NCBI RefSeq assembly: GCF_963664555.1
Contig: NZ_OY761461.1
Coordinates: 4,133,769 to 4,197,768 of the forward strand
DNA length: 64,000 nt
From: Labilibaculum sp.
GTDB lineage: Bacteria > Bacteroidota > Bacteroidia > Bacteroidales > Marinifilaceae
Direction of reading: 5' to 3'
This document shows, piece after piece, positions 27,658 to 37,576 of this stretch. Below the pieces are notes generated by a model, which searched no databases, was not told the DNA's origin, and saw nothing but the letters and a program-made list of their open reading frames with translations. The translations under genes were made by a program, and so were the position numbers. Within the stretch, counting starts at the first letter, position 1. Each line of letters begins with the position of its first letter.

Positions 27658-30501
27658 ATGTTAAATAGAATGAAATTCCGCACCAGAGTGCTCGCCGGAT
27701 TCGGTTTAATATTACTGTTTACGGTATCATTTGTTATCCTCTCTATTTTCCAGGTAAAAGATCTTCGCAACGAGTCCGAATTCATTTATACTCACACCTA
27801 TACGGTAAGTAACGCTGTTCGGGATATCAATACACATATCCAAACCATGGAAAGCGCCATGAAGGATATTCTTCTGGCCAAAACGCAGCAGGAATTCGAT
27901 CAGGCTATTGATACAATCAATTTATATCACCTAAAAGCAATGACTCAATTCGACACTGTTTTTAATCGCTTTTTAGGCGACAAAAGAGATGTTGGAATTG
28001 CTTATCATACCTTTATTGAATGGGAAGAGCTTCGAAATCAAATCATCGATTTAAAAGTTAGTGGTAAAGAGGTGAGTGCAAAAAAAATGGTGGACGGAAT
28101 TGCCGCTGAACACCTCAATAAATTAAAAGAAAAAACGAAAGTAATGACTGATTTTGCTGAAAATCAGGCAAATCGAATCTATAAGGAAGCAACTATAGCA
28201 CATACAAAAAAACTATATCTTTTTACAGGTATAGCCATACTAATTGTACTGGCAAGTATATTTATTACTTATATTATTTCGGAGAGTATTTCCAGGCCCA
28301 TTAAAAAATTCATTTACAAGGCACAGGCAATCTATCAAGGTCAAGGAAATGGCTCTATTCGCCGCATTAGTGAAGAACAGCTTCTGGATCATTCCATGAC
28401 CGAATTAACTCAAACCTACACTAAACTTCAGAACGAAATAAAGGAACGGGAACGTGGCGAAGATACCATTCGAGTTCAGTATCAGGAAATTCATGAGTAT
28501 TCGGAAAAATTAAGACTCTTTAATGATAAATTGGAAGAAAGAGTTGTTGAGCGAACAACTGCATTAGCCGAAAGTGAAGAAAAATATCGTAACCTAATTA
28601 ATGGAAGTACCGATATCATCCTGGTTAATGAATATATTGGTGACGGCAGTTCTAAATTAATAGAAGCAAATGATACATCATGCGTAATGCTGGGGTATTC
28701 AAGAGATGAACTTTTCACTCTATCGCCAGCGAACTACATTGAAGATCTTCCTGATGATTATATCGTCGACTCCATAAAAAGATTAACCAGAGAGAAACAA
28801 TTCACTCATGAACAAACCTTCGTTTCCAAGTATGGTAAAAAGACTCCTATGGAAACCGTTAGTCAACTTGTAACTCTGCAGGGAAAACATGTAATCTTAT
28901 CAACATCAAGAGATATTACAGAACGTAAACATGCTCAGCAGGCAATTGTACAGAGCGAGCGAAGGTTGAAAAAAATGATTCATCAATCTCCCCTTCCTAT
29001 TGTTATTACTGATGAAAAGCAAAACATTGAATACTTTAACGATAAATTTATTGAGCTGTTTGAATACACTTTAGATGACATAAAAACTTCGGATGATTGG
29101 TATAAATCGTGTTTTCCTGATCGAAAATATCGCGAAGAAGTTAAAAATATTTGGAAAGAAGCTATCGCCAAAGCAAAAAAGGAACACACCGACATAGGGA
29201 AACAAGAATTTCATATGACAATTAAAAATGGCAAAGTTCGTCATTGTGAATTCTTTATGGTTCCTTTTGATAATTCATCAATGATCATCATTAATGACAT
29301 ATCGGAAATTATATCTACACAAAAAGAATTGGTGAAAGCCAAGGAAAAAGCGGAAGAGAGTGATCACTTAAAATCTGCCTTTTTGGCAAATATGTCGCAT
29401 GAAATCAGAACACCAATGAATGGCATTATTGGTTTTGCTGATATGCTTCGCAGACCTGACAAAACAGAAGCTCAGAGCAATACCTATATAAATATCATCT
29501 ATAAAAGTTCAAATCAGTTACTTAAGATCATAAACGACATTCTGGATATTTCGAAACTCGATTCCGGACAAACCTTTATTAAAGAAACAAAATGCTTCCT
29601 AAATGTTATTTTAGACGAGTTACATACTCAATTCTCAAAAGAAAACAGTGTCGATGATGGAATTGATTTTATAATTAATAAGACACTTTCGGATGAAGAA
29701 ACATTCGTGATTACTGAAGAGAGAAAGTTGCGCCAAATACTCTCCAACCTACTTAATAATGCATTTAAATTTACATCTTCAGGTTTTATTGAATATGGAT
29801 ACCATTTAATAGATAATAATTTTCTGGAATTCTATGTTCAGGATTCGGGCATTGGAATCCAAAAGGAAAAACAAGAGATTATATTTGAACGTTTTAGACA
29901 GGTCGAAGAAACTTTCACCAGGAAATATGGAGGTACAGGACTAGGCTTAGCAATTTCGAAAGGCTTTGTTGAATTGATGGGCGGTAAAATAAGAATGGAA
30001 ACCGAAGAAGATAAAGGAACAACCTTCTACTTTACCATTCCTTATAAACCTGTTGGAGCAGAAGTGGAAATTGTAAAAAACACAAATAAAAAAAACTACA
30101 AATGGGATGATAAACTAATTCTTGTTGTGGAAGATGATGAAACCAATTTTAAATACATTGAAGCGGCTTTAAAACCAACAAAAGTTAAAATATTACACAC
30201 AATATCAGGGAATAAAGCCATTGAATTAAGCCTTAGAAACCCAACTATTAATTTGGTATTAATGGATTTAAGATTGCCGGATATTAACGGCTTGGAAGCA
30301 ACTCAATCTATCAAAAAAATGAGAGACAACTTGCCTATTATTGCTCAAACAGCAAATGCTTTTAGAGAAGATCGAAATAAGAGCATAGAAGCCGGATGTG
30401 ATGATTTTATAGCAAAACCTTTTGATGAAAAGAAGTTGCTTGCTACAATAAATAAATACCTAAAAAAGGGAAACAAGTTAATTAACCAAACAGGAATATA
30501 A
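27658..30501 (+). CDS. Membrane hybrid histidine kinase with MCP-like sensor, two PAS domains and a receiver
   Basis: This 947-residue protein has two membrane helices (about 13-31 and 184-208) enclosing a helical periplasmic sensor like the four-helix-bundle domain of chemoreceptors. A linker with SISRPIKKF and a coiled coil lead to two PAS domains (about 305-425 and 430-550). The HisKA box is FLANMSHEIRTPMNG with H581, then the ATP-binding domain (DSGIGIQKEKQ, YGGTGLGLAISKG) and a C-terminal receiver with the phospho-acceptor D870 (LVLMDLRLPDING). Its last 24 bp overlap the end of the convergent cyclase gene. The signal and output are unknown. Confidence 0.93.
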   Translation: MLNRMKFRTRVLAGFGLILLFTVSFVILSIFQVKDLRNESEFIYTHTYTVSNAVRDINTHIQTMESAMKDILLAKTQQEFDQAIDTINLYHLKAMTQFDTVFNRFLGDKRDVGIAYHTFIEWEELRNQIIDLKVSGKEVSAKKMVDGIAAEHLNKLKEKTKVMTDFAENQANRIYKEATIAHTKKLYLFTGIAILIVLASIFITYIISESISRPIKKFIYKAQAIYQGQGNGSIRRISEEQLLDHSMTELTQTYTKLQNEIKERERGEDTIRVQYQEIHEYSEKLRLFNDKLEERVVERTTALAESEEKYRNLINGSTDIILVNEYIGDGSSKLIEANDTSCVMLGYSRDELFTLSPANYIEDLPDDYIVDSIKRLTREKQFTHEQTFVSKYGKKTPMETVSQLVTLQGKHVILSTSRDITERKHAQQAIVQSERRLKKMIHQSPLPIVITDEKQNIEYFNDKFIELFEYTLDDIKTSDDWYKSCFPDRKYREEVKNIWKEAIAKAKKEHTDIGKQEFHMTIKNGKVRHCEFFMVPFDNSSMIIINDISEIISTQKELVKAKEKAEESDHLKSAFLANMSHEIRTPMNGIIGFADMLRRPDKTEAQSNTYINIIYKSSNQLLKIINDILDISKLDSGQTFIKETKCFLNVILDELHTQFSKENSVDDGIDFIINKTLSDEETFVITEERKLRQILSNLLNNAFKFTSSGFIEYGYHLIDNNFLEFYVQDSGIGIQKEKQEIIFERFRQVEETFTRKYGGTGLGLAISKGFVELMGGKIRMETEEDKGTTFYFTIPYKPVGAEVEIVKNTNKKNYKWDDKLILVVEDDETNFKYIEAALKPTKVKILHTISGNKAIELSLRNPTINLVLMDLRLPDINGLEATQSIKKMRDNLPIIAQTANAFREDRNKSIEAGCDDFIAKPFDEKKLLATINKYLKKGNKLINQTGI

Positions 30502-31557
30502 TTCTGTTGGCATTTTTTTTCCTGCCAGCACTACTGATCCTAAAGAAGTATATCCATCAACCTTCTCATTCTTCTTATTCAATTCTATTAGCAGATCTCC
30601 GGAAATTAGTAAGCGTGATTCGTAAGAATTACAAAGACCCTGTATTCTTGAAGCAGTGTTTATTGCATCACCATGATAGGCAATTTCGGATTTTAATTCT
30701 CCTACTTCTGCTACCATTACTTTACCCGAATGCACTCCCGCCTTAAAAATTGGCATCATTCCATAAGTCTTTTGATAGTACTCCTTTTTCTTCTCCAGAA
30801 TATCCATGAAGTCATAAAAAACCTTTAAACATCTCATTTTTTTTACTCCATCGTTTATTTTCCAGGTTAATACAACCTCATCACCAACATACTGATATAT
30901 CTCAGCATAATTTATCCTAACTGCATCTGAAATGTCTTTAAAACAGTCTTGGATTAGTCTACTGTATTTAAAATGCCCTAACTTTTCGGCGTAATAAGTA
31001 GACGATTTCAAATCCATAAACAGAAAAATTCGCTTCTCTTCCTTTGGCTTGTAGTATCTTCCCAACAAAAATTTCAAGAGTACTCCTTTACCCAATTTCC
31101 GATCTATTTCGTGGAAAATTTCAATTAAGCTGCCTACTATAAAAAAGTAAACCAGTATGGCATAAAATAACTGAGAATGATACAAAGACAATAATTGAGG
31201 AAAGGTCGCCGGAAAATTATCAATCGAAAACAAATCTCCTATATGATACATACAATAAATCAGCAGATAGGCACTGCTAACATTTACCAATAAACTTACT
31301 GTTATTGAAAGAAAATAGGTAGGTATTTGATTGCGGAGAAATTTTGCCAATTTAAATATCACGCCCCAAATTATTCCTGCAATAATACCAGACAGTAATA
31401 CATTTTTAATATTTTGCATTTTAGAAACAGACCAATGACTTGTCTCATCCACTTGAAAAATCATTAAAAAAAAGAATGCAAGTACCCAAATTGGTATTAT
31501 TGTATAAAAATAAATACCAACAGATTTACTATTAATTTTAAATAAAATTTTATTCAT
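30478..31557 (-). CDS. Membrane-bound class III adenylate/guanylate cyclase
   Basis: This 359-residue protein has four predicted membrane helices (about 14-35, 52-72, 80-105, 127-148) and a C-terminal class III cyclase domain. Both metal-binding aspartates are present, D182 (FLFMDLKSST) and D226 (QYVGDEVVL), as are the transition-state residues N300 and R304 (GDAINTASRIQ). It should therefore be catalytically competent; whether it makes cAMP or cGMP cannot be read from sequence. The start overlaps the small upstream gene by 8 bp, implying translational coupling. It is convergent with the hybrid kinase gene. Confidence 0.88.
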   Translation of the reverse strand: MNKILFKINSKSVGIYFYTIIPIWVLAFFFLMIFQVDETSHWSVSKMQNIKNVLLSGIIAGIIWGVIFKLAKFLRNQIPTYFLSITVSLLVNVSSAYLLIYCMYHIGDLFSIDNFPATFPQLLSLYHSQLFYAILVYFFIVGSLIEIFHEIDRKLGKGVLLKFLLGRYYKPKEEKRIFLFMDLKSSTYYAEKLGHFKYSRLIQDCFKDISDAVRINYAEIYQYVGDEVVLTWKINDGVKKMRCLKVFYDFMDILEKKKEYYQKTYGMMPIFKAGVHSGKVMVAEVGELKSEIAYHGDAINTASRIQGLCNSYESRLLISGDLLIELNKKNEKVDGYTSLGSVVLAGKKMPTELYSCLVN

Positions 31558-31744
31558 TACTATTAATAAATTGAACCAACTCCTCCACCTCTTTATAGGA
31601 ATTTATTACATAATCCTCATTCAGCTTAAGATGAAACAAATGGTTCTCTAATATTTTAATATTTTCCTGAGATGTGTTACCCAATTTGGTGATTCCAAAC
31701 TGATATAATTCCTCTCTGTCCTGATGCCTGCTATCTACTATCAT
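31550..31744 (-). CDS. Small 64-residue protein coupled to the cyclase, weakly ACP-like
   Basis: This short frame ends in SNE-stop, and the cyclase ATG lies inside its last codons, so the two are probably translated together. It is predicted helical, with no signal or membrane segment. From LGNTSQENIKI to VEELVQFINS the spacing of hydrophobic residues resembles helices II-IV of acyl carrier proteins, with a serine at the place of the phosphopantetheine serine, but the DSL motif is changed to TSQ and helix I is short. A regulatory partner of the cyclase is possible. The coding call itself rests on the overlap. Confidence 0.55.
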   Translation of the reverse strand: MIVDSRHQDREELYQFGITKLGNTSQENIKILENHLFHLKLNEDYVINSYKEVEELVQFINSNE

Positions 31745-31753
31745 CCTGTATAT

Positions 31754-31821
31754 AAAAAAGGAGTGACCGAATCAAAATTGATGAATAAACATCAACCCAT
31801 CCTACTGGTTAATCCGGTCAC
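31754..31821 (-). terminator. Nested hairpin terminator after the tolC-like gene
   Basis: Outer arms GTGACCG (31763-31769) and CGGTCAC (31815-31821) enclose an inner hairpin TTGATG/CATCAA (31778-31783 with 31790-31795). On the minus strand the outer stem is followed by TCC and six T residues. It separates the efflux operon from the small gene and cyclase, which are therefore likely a separate or attenuated unit. Confidence 0.6.
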
Positions 31822-31834
31822 ATCCAACCCACTA

Positions 31835-33199
31835 TTAAATTTCTAATTCCCCGATTGATTTCAAGAAGCTAATTTCTCTTAGCTTATAATTAATTTTTGA
31901 ATCAATCAATTCACTATAAGCTTTTTGCCAAAATGCTTGAGCATCCAACAATTCTGTAGTACTAGCCAAGTCTTCGTAAAAACTATTCTGGGTAAGCTCC
32001 ATATTTTCATTTGCCTGCTCCATTGAAATTTTTGCCAGTTCTATTTGCTGATATGCCTCCTGTAATTTAAAATACGACTGCTGTACATCAAGACTGATTA
32101 AATCTCTGCTACGATCCATTTCCAACTCTTTTTGCTTGCTTTTAAATCGCGCAGCTGCAACTTTATGCTTCCGTTCCTGCCAGTGAAAAACCGGAACAGA
32201 CAAATTCGCCTGTACCGCAAAAAACTGAGTAGAACCAAGCAAATTTCCGACACTACTCATGTTGCTATATGATGCACCCACTCCCAGTTGAGGCAAATAA
32301 TCTGCTTGAGTATGCTTCACCTGTTCTTTTGAAATTTCAACTTGTTTACCCAACATCAAAAGTTCTGGTCTTTGATTTAATGCTTTTTGCATGTAATCAG
32401 CATCAATTGCATTTTGAGTGATTGCAATGGTTGTATCTGTAGCAATAATTTCGCTCCTTAAATTCTTCCCAACAACCTGACATAAAGACATTTTTGATAA
32501 AACCTGTAGGTTTTGCACTCTAAACAAATCCAACTTAGCTTGATTCAATTGAACCTGAGCTTTTAACAATTCATTCTTAGTTGTTATTTCCAAATCAAAT
32601 GCATTTTGCAGATCCCGAACCAAAGCCGAAAGCAATTCTACATACTTAGCCGCTAAATTGGCTTTTTCATTAACAGAAACAAGGTTCCAATATGCTTGAT
32701 CTGTTTCTAATAAAACATCTGACGCCTGCAAACTTCTGTTATAAGTGGCAATCTCTTTTCCCATCTTAGTCATTTGATAAGAACTTCTGATTTTACCACC
32801 TAAATAAATTGGTTGTGAAAGAGTTAAACTGGCCGAAAAGAAATCAATATTTCCCATCTCCACATTAAATCCAGGAAAGTAAACGTCGCTCGTCCCACTA
32901 AAAATTCCTTGCTGTGCCTCAGCTAAGCTATTAGCTGTTGGTAAAAATGAACCGGGCAAACTGATATTATCAATATCATGATAATAATTGTACGACCCGT
33001 TTGCTTTTAAACCCGGTAAAAACTGTGTGTACACAAATCGAACATTCGACTCATTTTCAGCAATCATTTCATCAGCAATTTTAATTTTCTGATTGTATTC
33101 CAATGCCAATGTGCGACTCTCGCTCAGTGACAACTCCTGAGCTTTTCCCTGAAAAGCTGTCAGGGAAAAGATCAAAAGACAAAATATTTTATTTTTCAT
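31835..33199 (-). CDS. TolC-family outer-membrane efflux protein
   Basis: This 454-residue protein has a signal peptide (MKNKIFCLLIFSLTAFQGKA) and the internal duplicated helical/beta organisation of TolC proteins: LSESRTLALEYNQKIKIADE early, and a repeat-like segment with ALNQRPELLMLGKQVEISK in the second half. It should form the outer-membrane channel of the tripartite pump encoded just upstream. The ATG at 33199 puts the signal peptide at the very start; an in-frame ATG at 33226 would add nine residues. It lies 107 bp after the RND gene. Confidence 0.9.
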   Translation of the reverse strand: MKNKIFCLLIFSLTAFQGKAQELSLSESRTLALEYNQKIKIADEMIAENESNVRFVYTQFLPGLKANGSYNYYHDIDNISLPGSFLPTANSLAEAQQGIFSGTSDVYFPGFNVEMGNIDFFSASLTLSQPIYLGGKIRSSYQMTKMGKEIATYNRSLQASDVLLETDQAYWNLVSVNEKANLAAKYVELLSALVRDLQNAFDLEITTKNELLKAQVQLNQAKLDLFRVQNLQVLSKMSLCQVVGKNLRSEIIATDTTIAITQNAIDADYMQKALNQRPELLMLGKQVEISKEQVKHTQADYLPQLGVGASYSNMSSVGNLLGSTQFFAVQANLSVPVFHWQERKHKVAAARFKSKQKELEMDRSRDLISLDVQQSYFKLQEAYQQIELAKISMEQANENMELTQNSFYEDLASTTELLDAQAFWQKAYSELIDSKINYKLREISFLKSIGELEI

Positions 33200-33306
33200 A
33201 TGATTATAGTTGTATGTTCTTGCCATATGGAACTTATCCTGCCCGGATAATCATCTCCTCGTGTGTCTCAATCGCTTTGGCATGAACGTTTCATATCTGC
33301 TAACAC

Positions 33307-36300
33307 TTATAATTCCATTACGCTTTTTGTTGAAACCCTGTAAAAAATCGCGTACAAAACAGGTACAACAATCAATGTAATAAGGGAACCAATCAATAAT
33401 CCAAACATGATGGCTACTGCCATTCCTCCAAATAACTCATCACTGATTAAAGGAATCATACCAAGTATGGTTGTAAAAGACGCCATTAGTACCGGACGCA
33501 GTCTGGAAACTGCTGAATCGATAATGGCCATTAAAATTTCTTTTCCCTCACTTATGTCCTGATTTATCTGATCCAGTAAAACCACAGCATTTTTAATCAT
33601 CATCCCCATCAGTCCCAGCGTACCAATTATTGCCACAAAGCCAAAAGGTTTCCCGGTAAATAATAAACCATAACTCACACCAATAAAAGCGAGTGGAAGA
33701 ATGGCTAAAATAATAATTGGTTGTCGGAAATTATTGAACAGCATCATGATAATTATTACCATTAACAAAAATGCCAAAGGCATAAATTTATTAATACTAT
33801 CTTCTGCATCAACGCTATCTTTATGTTCTCCTAACCATTCTAAATCGTATCCTTCGGGCAAAGGAATTCCTTCAATCTTTTTATGGAGATTCTTAAATGT
33901 ATCTGGTGCATTATAGCCTGATGCCGGATCACATTGAGCCTTAATTGCTCTTCGACGGTCGTAACGTTTAATTATTGGATCTTCAAAATCAATTTTAATA
34001 TCCGAAACTACCTGACGCAAAGGAATACTATGGGCTACATTCCCCCAAACAGGCGTATTCTCCAAAGCCTCGATGTAATTGTCCGCCTTCGCTTTTGTTT
34101 TCAGAATAATCGGCATCATATCGTCACCCTGATAAAAACGTCCTATTGGTAAACCATCAGTGGCGCAAGCCAATGCATTCGACACATCGGAGCGGGAAAT
34201 ATTAGTTACCCGTGATTGTGCCTGCGAAAAAACAGGATTCCAAACCTTAACAGGATTTTTCCAGTTATTGGTTACTTTAGCTGCTGTAGGTTCTGCCGCC
34301 ATAATTTTTTCCGCCTGATCGGACAAATCTCTTAAAACCTTAGGATCCGGTCCTGAAAACTTAGCCTCAATCATATATTCTGCAAATATCGGAGAATAGT
34401 ATTTTACACGACATCTTGCCGAGGAGTAATTTGCATCTAAATATTCCTGAACCTCTTTCCCTAATCTTTTTGTTGCTTCATAATCCTTTGTATCAATTAT
34501 CAATTCACCGTAATTTGAATTATTATTTATAAAAGGACGAACCAATGTATATCGGGCAGGAGTTGCACCTAAACTAGTTGTTACATTTAGTACATCTTTT
34601 TGTTTAAGTAAATACGCCTCAACCTCACCAAGGTCCTTTTCTACATTTTCAATATCAGAACCTACAGGTAAATAATACTCTACAATAAACTGATTGTACT
34701 CCAGATTTGGCATAAACAGTTGCTTCACATTTTTAAAAGCAAATATTGATGATACAAATACCAACACCGTAAGTGAAATAATTAACGTTTTGTGCCGCAA
34801 AGAATATTTAACAAAACCACGGAAATATTGATAGAATTTTCCACTGTATGGATCTATATTATCCCCTTCATTTTTACTGTATTTCTTACCTTTCAAGAAT
34901 AAATCGCAGAAATAAGGAGTTTGAGTTAAAGCCAGCAACCAACTTAAAAACAAAGAAATTGCAATTACCTGAAACAAACTGGCACAAAATTCACCTGTGC
35001 TGTCCGGCGATAAATAAATTGGCAAAAAGGCAAGTATTGCTACTAAAGTAGCTCCGAGTAATGGCATGGCTGTTTGCTTAGATGTCCTTACCATAGCCTC
35101 TTTCCGCTGAATCCCTTTTTTGAGATCAACCAAAATACCATCGGCAATAACAATAGCATTATCTACCAACATTCCCATTGCAACAATAATCGCAGCCAAA
35201 CTCACGCGCTGCAATGCAATGTCAAAACTAAGCATTACAATAAAAGTTCCTAATATGGTAAATATCAATCCACTACCAATCAAAAGACCTGTTCTGAATC
35301 CCATAACCAGAAGCAAAACAATCACCACAATTAAAACCGATTCAATTAAATTCACCATGAATTGCTCTATAGCAATACTTACACGATCCGGCTGATAAAA
35401 AACGCGGTTGATATGTATTCCAACAGGAACATTCGTCATTAATTTATCAATCTTTTCCTGAACATGTTCTCCCAATTCAATCACATTTCCACCCTTATCC
35501 ATGGCGATTGCCAAACCAATAGCTGAAGATTGATTGTACTTCATTTTATTGGTGTATGGCGTATAGGAATCTTTCTTAATATCAGCAATATCTTTTAGAA
35601 AAACTGAATTCTTACCACTGCCCGAAATCAATAAATTCTTTAAATCATCAAGCTGATGGAAACTCCCATTCGAAGCAATTCTTACCCGATTACTCCCAAC
35701 TTTAAAAGTACCTGGATCAACAATTTTATTTTGGGCATCAAGAATTTGAATCACCTTATAGGGATGAATACCCAAAAAAGCCATTTTTTCCTGAGAGATT
35801 TCAATATTAACACAAGACTGCTGTTCTCCAAATAAATTAATTCGTTTCACTCCAGGCACAAGGAGCAGCTCTCTCTTCATGTATCGGGAATAATCCTGTA
35901 ACTCCTCATCAGAAAAACCATCTCCGCTCAAAGCAAGAAAAATCCCATAAACATCTCCATAATCATCAAATACCATTGGATGAGATACTCCTGATGGTAA
36001 GTAAACACTTACATCATTCACTTTTCGACGCAGAATATCCCATATTTGAGGAAGATCTTTAGTTCGCACCGATGAAGCAATTTCTACAGTTATCTCTGAG
36101 TATCCTGCCATCGACCTGGATTCGATACAATCTATGTTATCCATAGATTGAATGGCTGTCTCCAAAATATCTGTAACCCGCAATTCTACTTCATGAGGAG
36201 AAGCTCCCGGATACTTAGTAATTACCAAAGCTGATTTAACACTAATTTCGGCATCTTCAAGCTTTGACATTTTTAGAAAAGAAACAACACCTCCAATTGC

Positions 36301-36363
36301 AATAGCAATCAGCACAAAAAGCAATACCTTCCGATGATTCAATACAGCCTCTGTAAAATTCAT
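33307..36363 (-). CDS. RND-family efflux transporter, inner-membrane permease
   Basis: This 1018-residue protein has the AcrB/MdtB-type build: one N-terminal helix (VLLFVLIAIAIGGVVSFLKM), a large periplasmic loop, a helix cluster around 340-530, a second periplasmic loop, and a final helix cluster from about 855. The proton-relay helix reads GMLVDNAIVIADG and the equivalent late segment LMGMMIKNAVVLLDQINQD. It likely exports drugs, dyes or toxic lipids rather than metals, but the substrate is not readable. It overlaps the adaptor gene by 4 bp (ATGA). Confidence 0.93.
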   Translation of the reverse strand: MNFTEAVLNHRKVLLFVLIAIAIGGVVSFLKMSKLEDAEISVKSALVITKYPGASPHEVELRVTDILETAIQSMDNIDCIESRSMAGYSEITVEIASSVRTKDLPQIWDILRRKVNDVSVYLPSGVSHPMVFDDYGDVYGIFLALSGDGFSDEELQDYSRYMKRELLLVPGVKRINLFGEQQSCVNIEISQEKMAFLGIHPYKVIQILDAQNKIVDPGTFKVGSNRVRIASNGSFHQLDDLKNLLISGSGKNSVFLKDIADIKKDSYTPYTNKMKYNQSSAIGLAIAMDKGGNVIELGEHVQEKIDKLMTNVPVGIHINRVFYQPDRVSIAIEQFMVNLIESVLIVVIVLLLVMGFRTGLLIGSGLIFTILGTFIVMLSFDIALQRVSLAAIIVAMGMLVDNAIVIADGILVDLKKGIQRKEAMVRTSKQTAMPLLGATLVAILAFLPIYLSPDSTGEFCASLFQVIAISLFLSWLLALTQTPYFCDLFLKGKKYSKNEGDNIDPYSGKFYQYFRGFVKYSLRHKTLIISLTVLVFVSSIFAFKNVKQLFMPNLEYNQFIVEYYLPVGSDIENVEKDLGEVEAYLLKQKDVLNVTTSLGATPARYTLVRPFINNNSNYGELIIDTKDYEATKRLGKEVQEYLDANYSSARCRVKYYSPIFAEYMIEAKFSGPDPKVLRDLSDQAEKIMAAEPTAAKVTNNWKNPVKVWNPVFSQAQSRVTNISRSDVSNALACATDGLPIGRFYQGDDMMPIILKTKAKADNYIEALENTPVWGNVAHSIPLRQVVSDIKIDFEDPIIKRYDRRRAIKAQCDPASGYNAPDTFKNLHKKIEGIPLPEGYDLEWLGEHKDSVDAEDSINKFMPLAFLLMVIIIMMLFNNFRQPIIILAILPLAFIGVSYGLLFTGKPFGFVAIIGTLGLMGMMIKNAVVLLDQINQDISEGKEILMAIIDSAVSRLRPVLMASFTTILGMIPLISDELFGGMAVAIMFGLLIGSLITLIVVPVLYAIFYRVSTKSVMEL

Positions 36364-37439
36364 AACTGACCTCCGATATTAGAGTTTGACTTTTGAAGTA
36401 ATTGCTTTACTTTTTGACCTTCACGAAGACTATTAATACCAGCCGATACAATCAAATCCCCTTTTGAAATGCCTTTAATGATGTTAATCATTCCCATGGA
36501 ATCAAAACCTTTCATCTGCACCTCTTTGCTTTTTACGCAATTCGTGCTCTCATTGTAAACCCACACATACGATTTTCCCCCTTTACTAAAAACAGACTCT
36601 ACCGGTACTTTACAATGTATAGTAGTTGTAGCTTTCAATTTTGTGGTAACACTTGCCACCATTCCCGGAACAATTTGTTTATTCTGAGTATCGATTTTCA
36701 ATCTCATCCTAAAAAAATTATCTCCGTTTGGTTTTTTTTCTATCTCAATTAATTTCAAGTTAAAATCAACATTGGGGAAATTTTCGAATTTGGCATTGAA
36801 ATCTGTAAATAATTTATTTTGAAAAAAATCATTTTCGCTTAAGGCAACAGAAACTTCCAAATTACTTAAATCCAAAAGAGAAACGATAGGCTGACCTGCA
36901 GCAACTTTCTCGAAATTCTCAGCATACATAGCTTGTACATATCCAGAAAACGGCGCGTAAATCTTTGTATCTTTCAATGCATTTTCAGCAGCTTCTTTTC
37001 GAGCTTTTGCCAATTTATATGCCACTTGAATTTGATCATAGACACTTTTCGAGGTGCTTTTTTTCTCGTACAATGCAGTATATCTTTCGGCCTGAAGTTT
37101 TGCATTCTCAAAATTAGCATTGGCCGATTCCAATTGCACCAGATAATCACGTTCATTTAACGCAGCTACTAAATCGCCCTTTTTAACAAACTGTCCCTCG
37201 TTTACATTCAAATTAACAAGGGGACCTGGAATTTGAAAGGCTAATTTTACTTCTCGTGATTCTTTAACCAAACCAGTAAACACTTTAACTGATTCATCAG
37301 CATTGTTCTCAACCTTATATACCTTTACTGGCTGAATTACTTCCGTTTTGGGCTCCGCCTTTTCATTACATGCAAAAATCCCAACCGACAATATTGCCGT
37401 TAGAATTGACATCTTCATTAATTTCATTAGTTTCATCAT
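36360..37439 (-). CDS. RND pump periplasmic adaptor (membrane fusion protein), lipoprotein
   Basis: This 359-residue adaptor has a lipoprotein signal ending at SVGIFAC, so it should be anchored in the inner membrane. It shows the barrel-sandwich lipoyl region (VNEGQFVKKGDLVAAL and APFSGYVQAMYAEN) split by an alpha-hairpin (about 100-140), then a beta-barrel domain (FRMRLKIDTQNKQIVPGM). Several ATG codons crowd the start (MMKLMKLMKM); the exact one is uncertain. It is the first gene of the pump operon, directly downstream of a candidate TetR operator. Confidence 0.92.
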   Translation of the reverse strand: MMKLMKLMKMSILTAILSVGIFACNEKAEPKTEVIQPVKVYKVENNADESVKVFTGLVKESREVKLAFQIPGPLVNLNVNEGQFVKKGDLVAALNERDYLVQLESANANFENAKLQAERYTALYEKKSTSKSVYDQIQVAYKLAKARKEAAENALKDTKIYAPFSGYVQAMYAENFEKVAAGQPIVSLLDLSNLEVSVALSENDFFQNKLFTDFNAKFENFPNVDFNLKLIEIEKKPNGDNFFRMRLKIDTQNKQIVPGMVASVTTKLKATTTIHCKVPVESVFSKGGKSYVWVYNESTNCVKSKEVQMKGFDSMGMINIIKGISKGDLIVSAGINSLREGQKVKQLLQKSNSNIGGQL

Positions 37440-37455
37440 TTTTGTTTTGTCGCAT

Positions 37456-37474
37456 GTGAACCTAAATGGTTCAC
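37456..37474. promoter_or_regulatory. Candidate TetR-family operator upstream of the pump operon
   Basis: The perfect inverted repeat GTGAACC-TAAAT-GGTTCAC lies 17 bp before the adaptor start and between the tetR gene and the operon it should control. A further GTTCA half-site follows at 37479-37483. Arm length and location fit a TetR dimer site. Binding is inferred. Confidence 0.65.
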
Positions 37475-37576
37475 TTAGTTCATTTTAATCAAAAAAAATA
37501 ACAGAAGTACCACTACTTCCTTTTATTACATTTTTTACAATACATCATAAATAGGCAGTACAAACGTAATTTAAAA

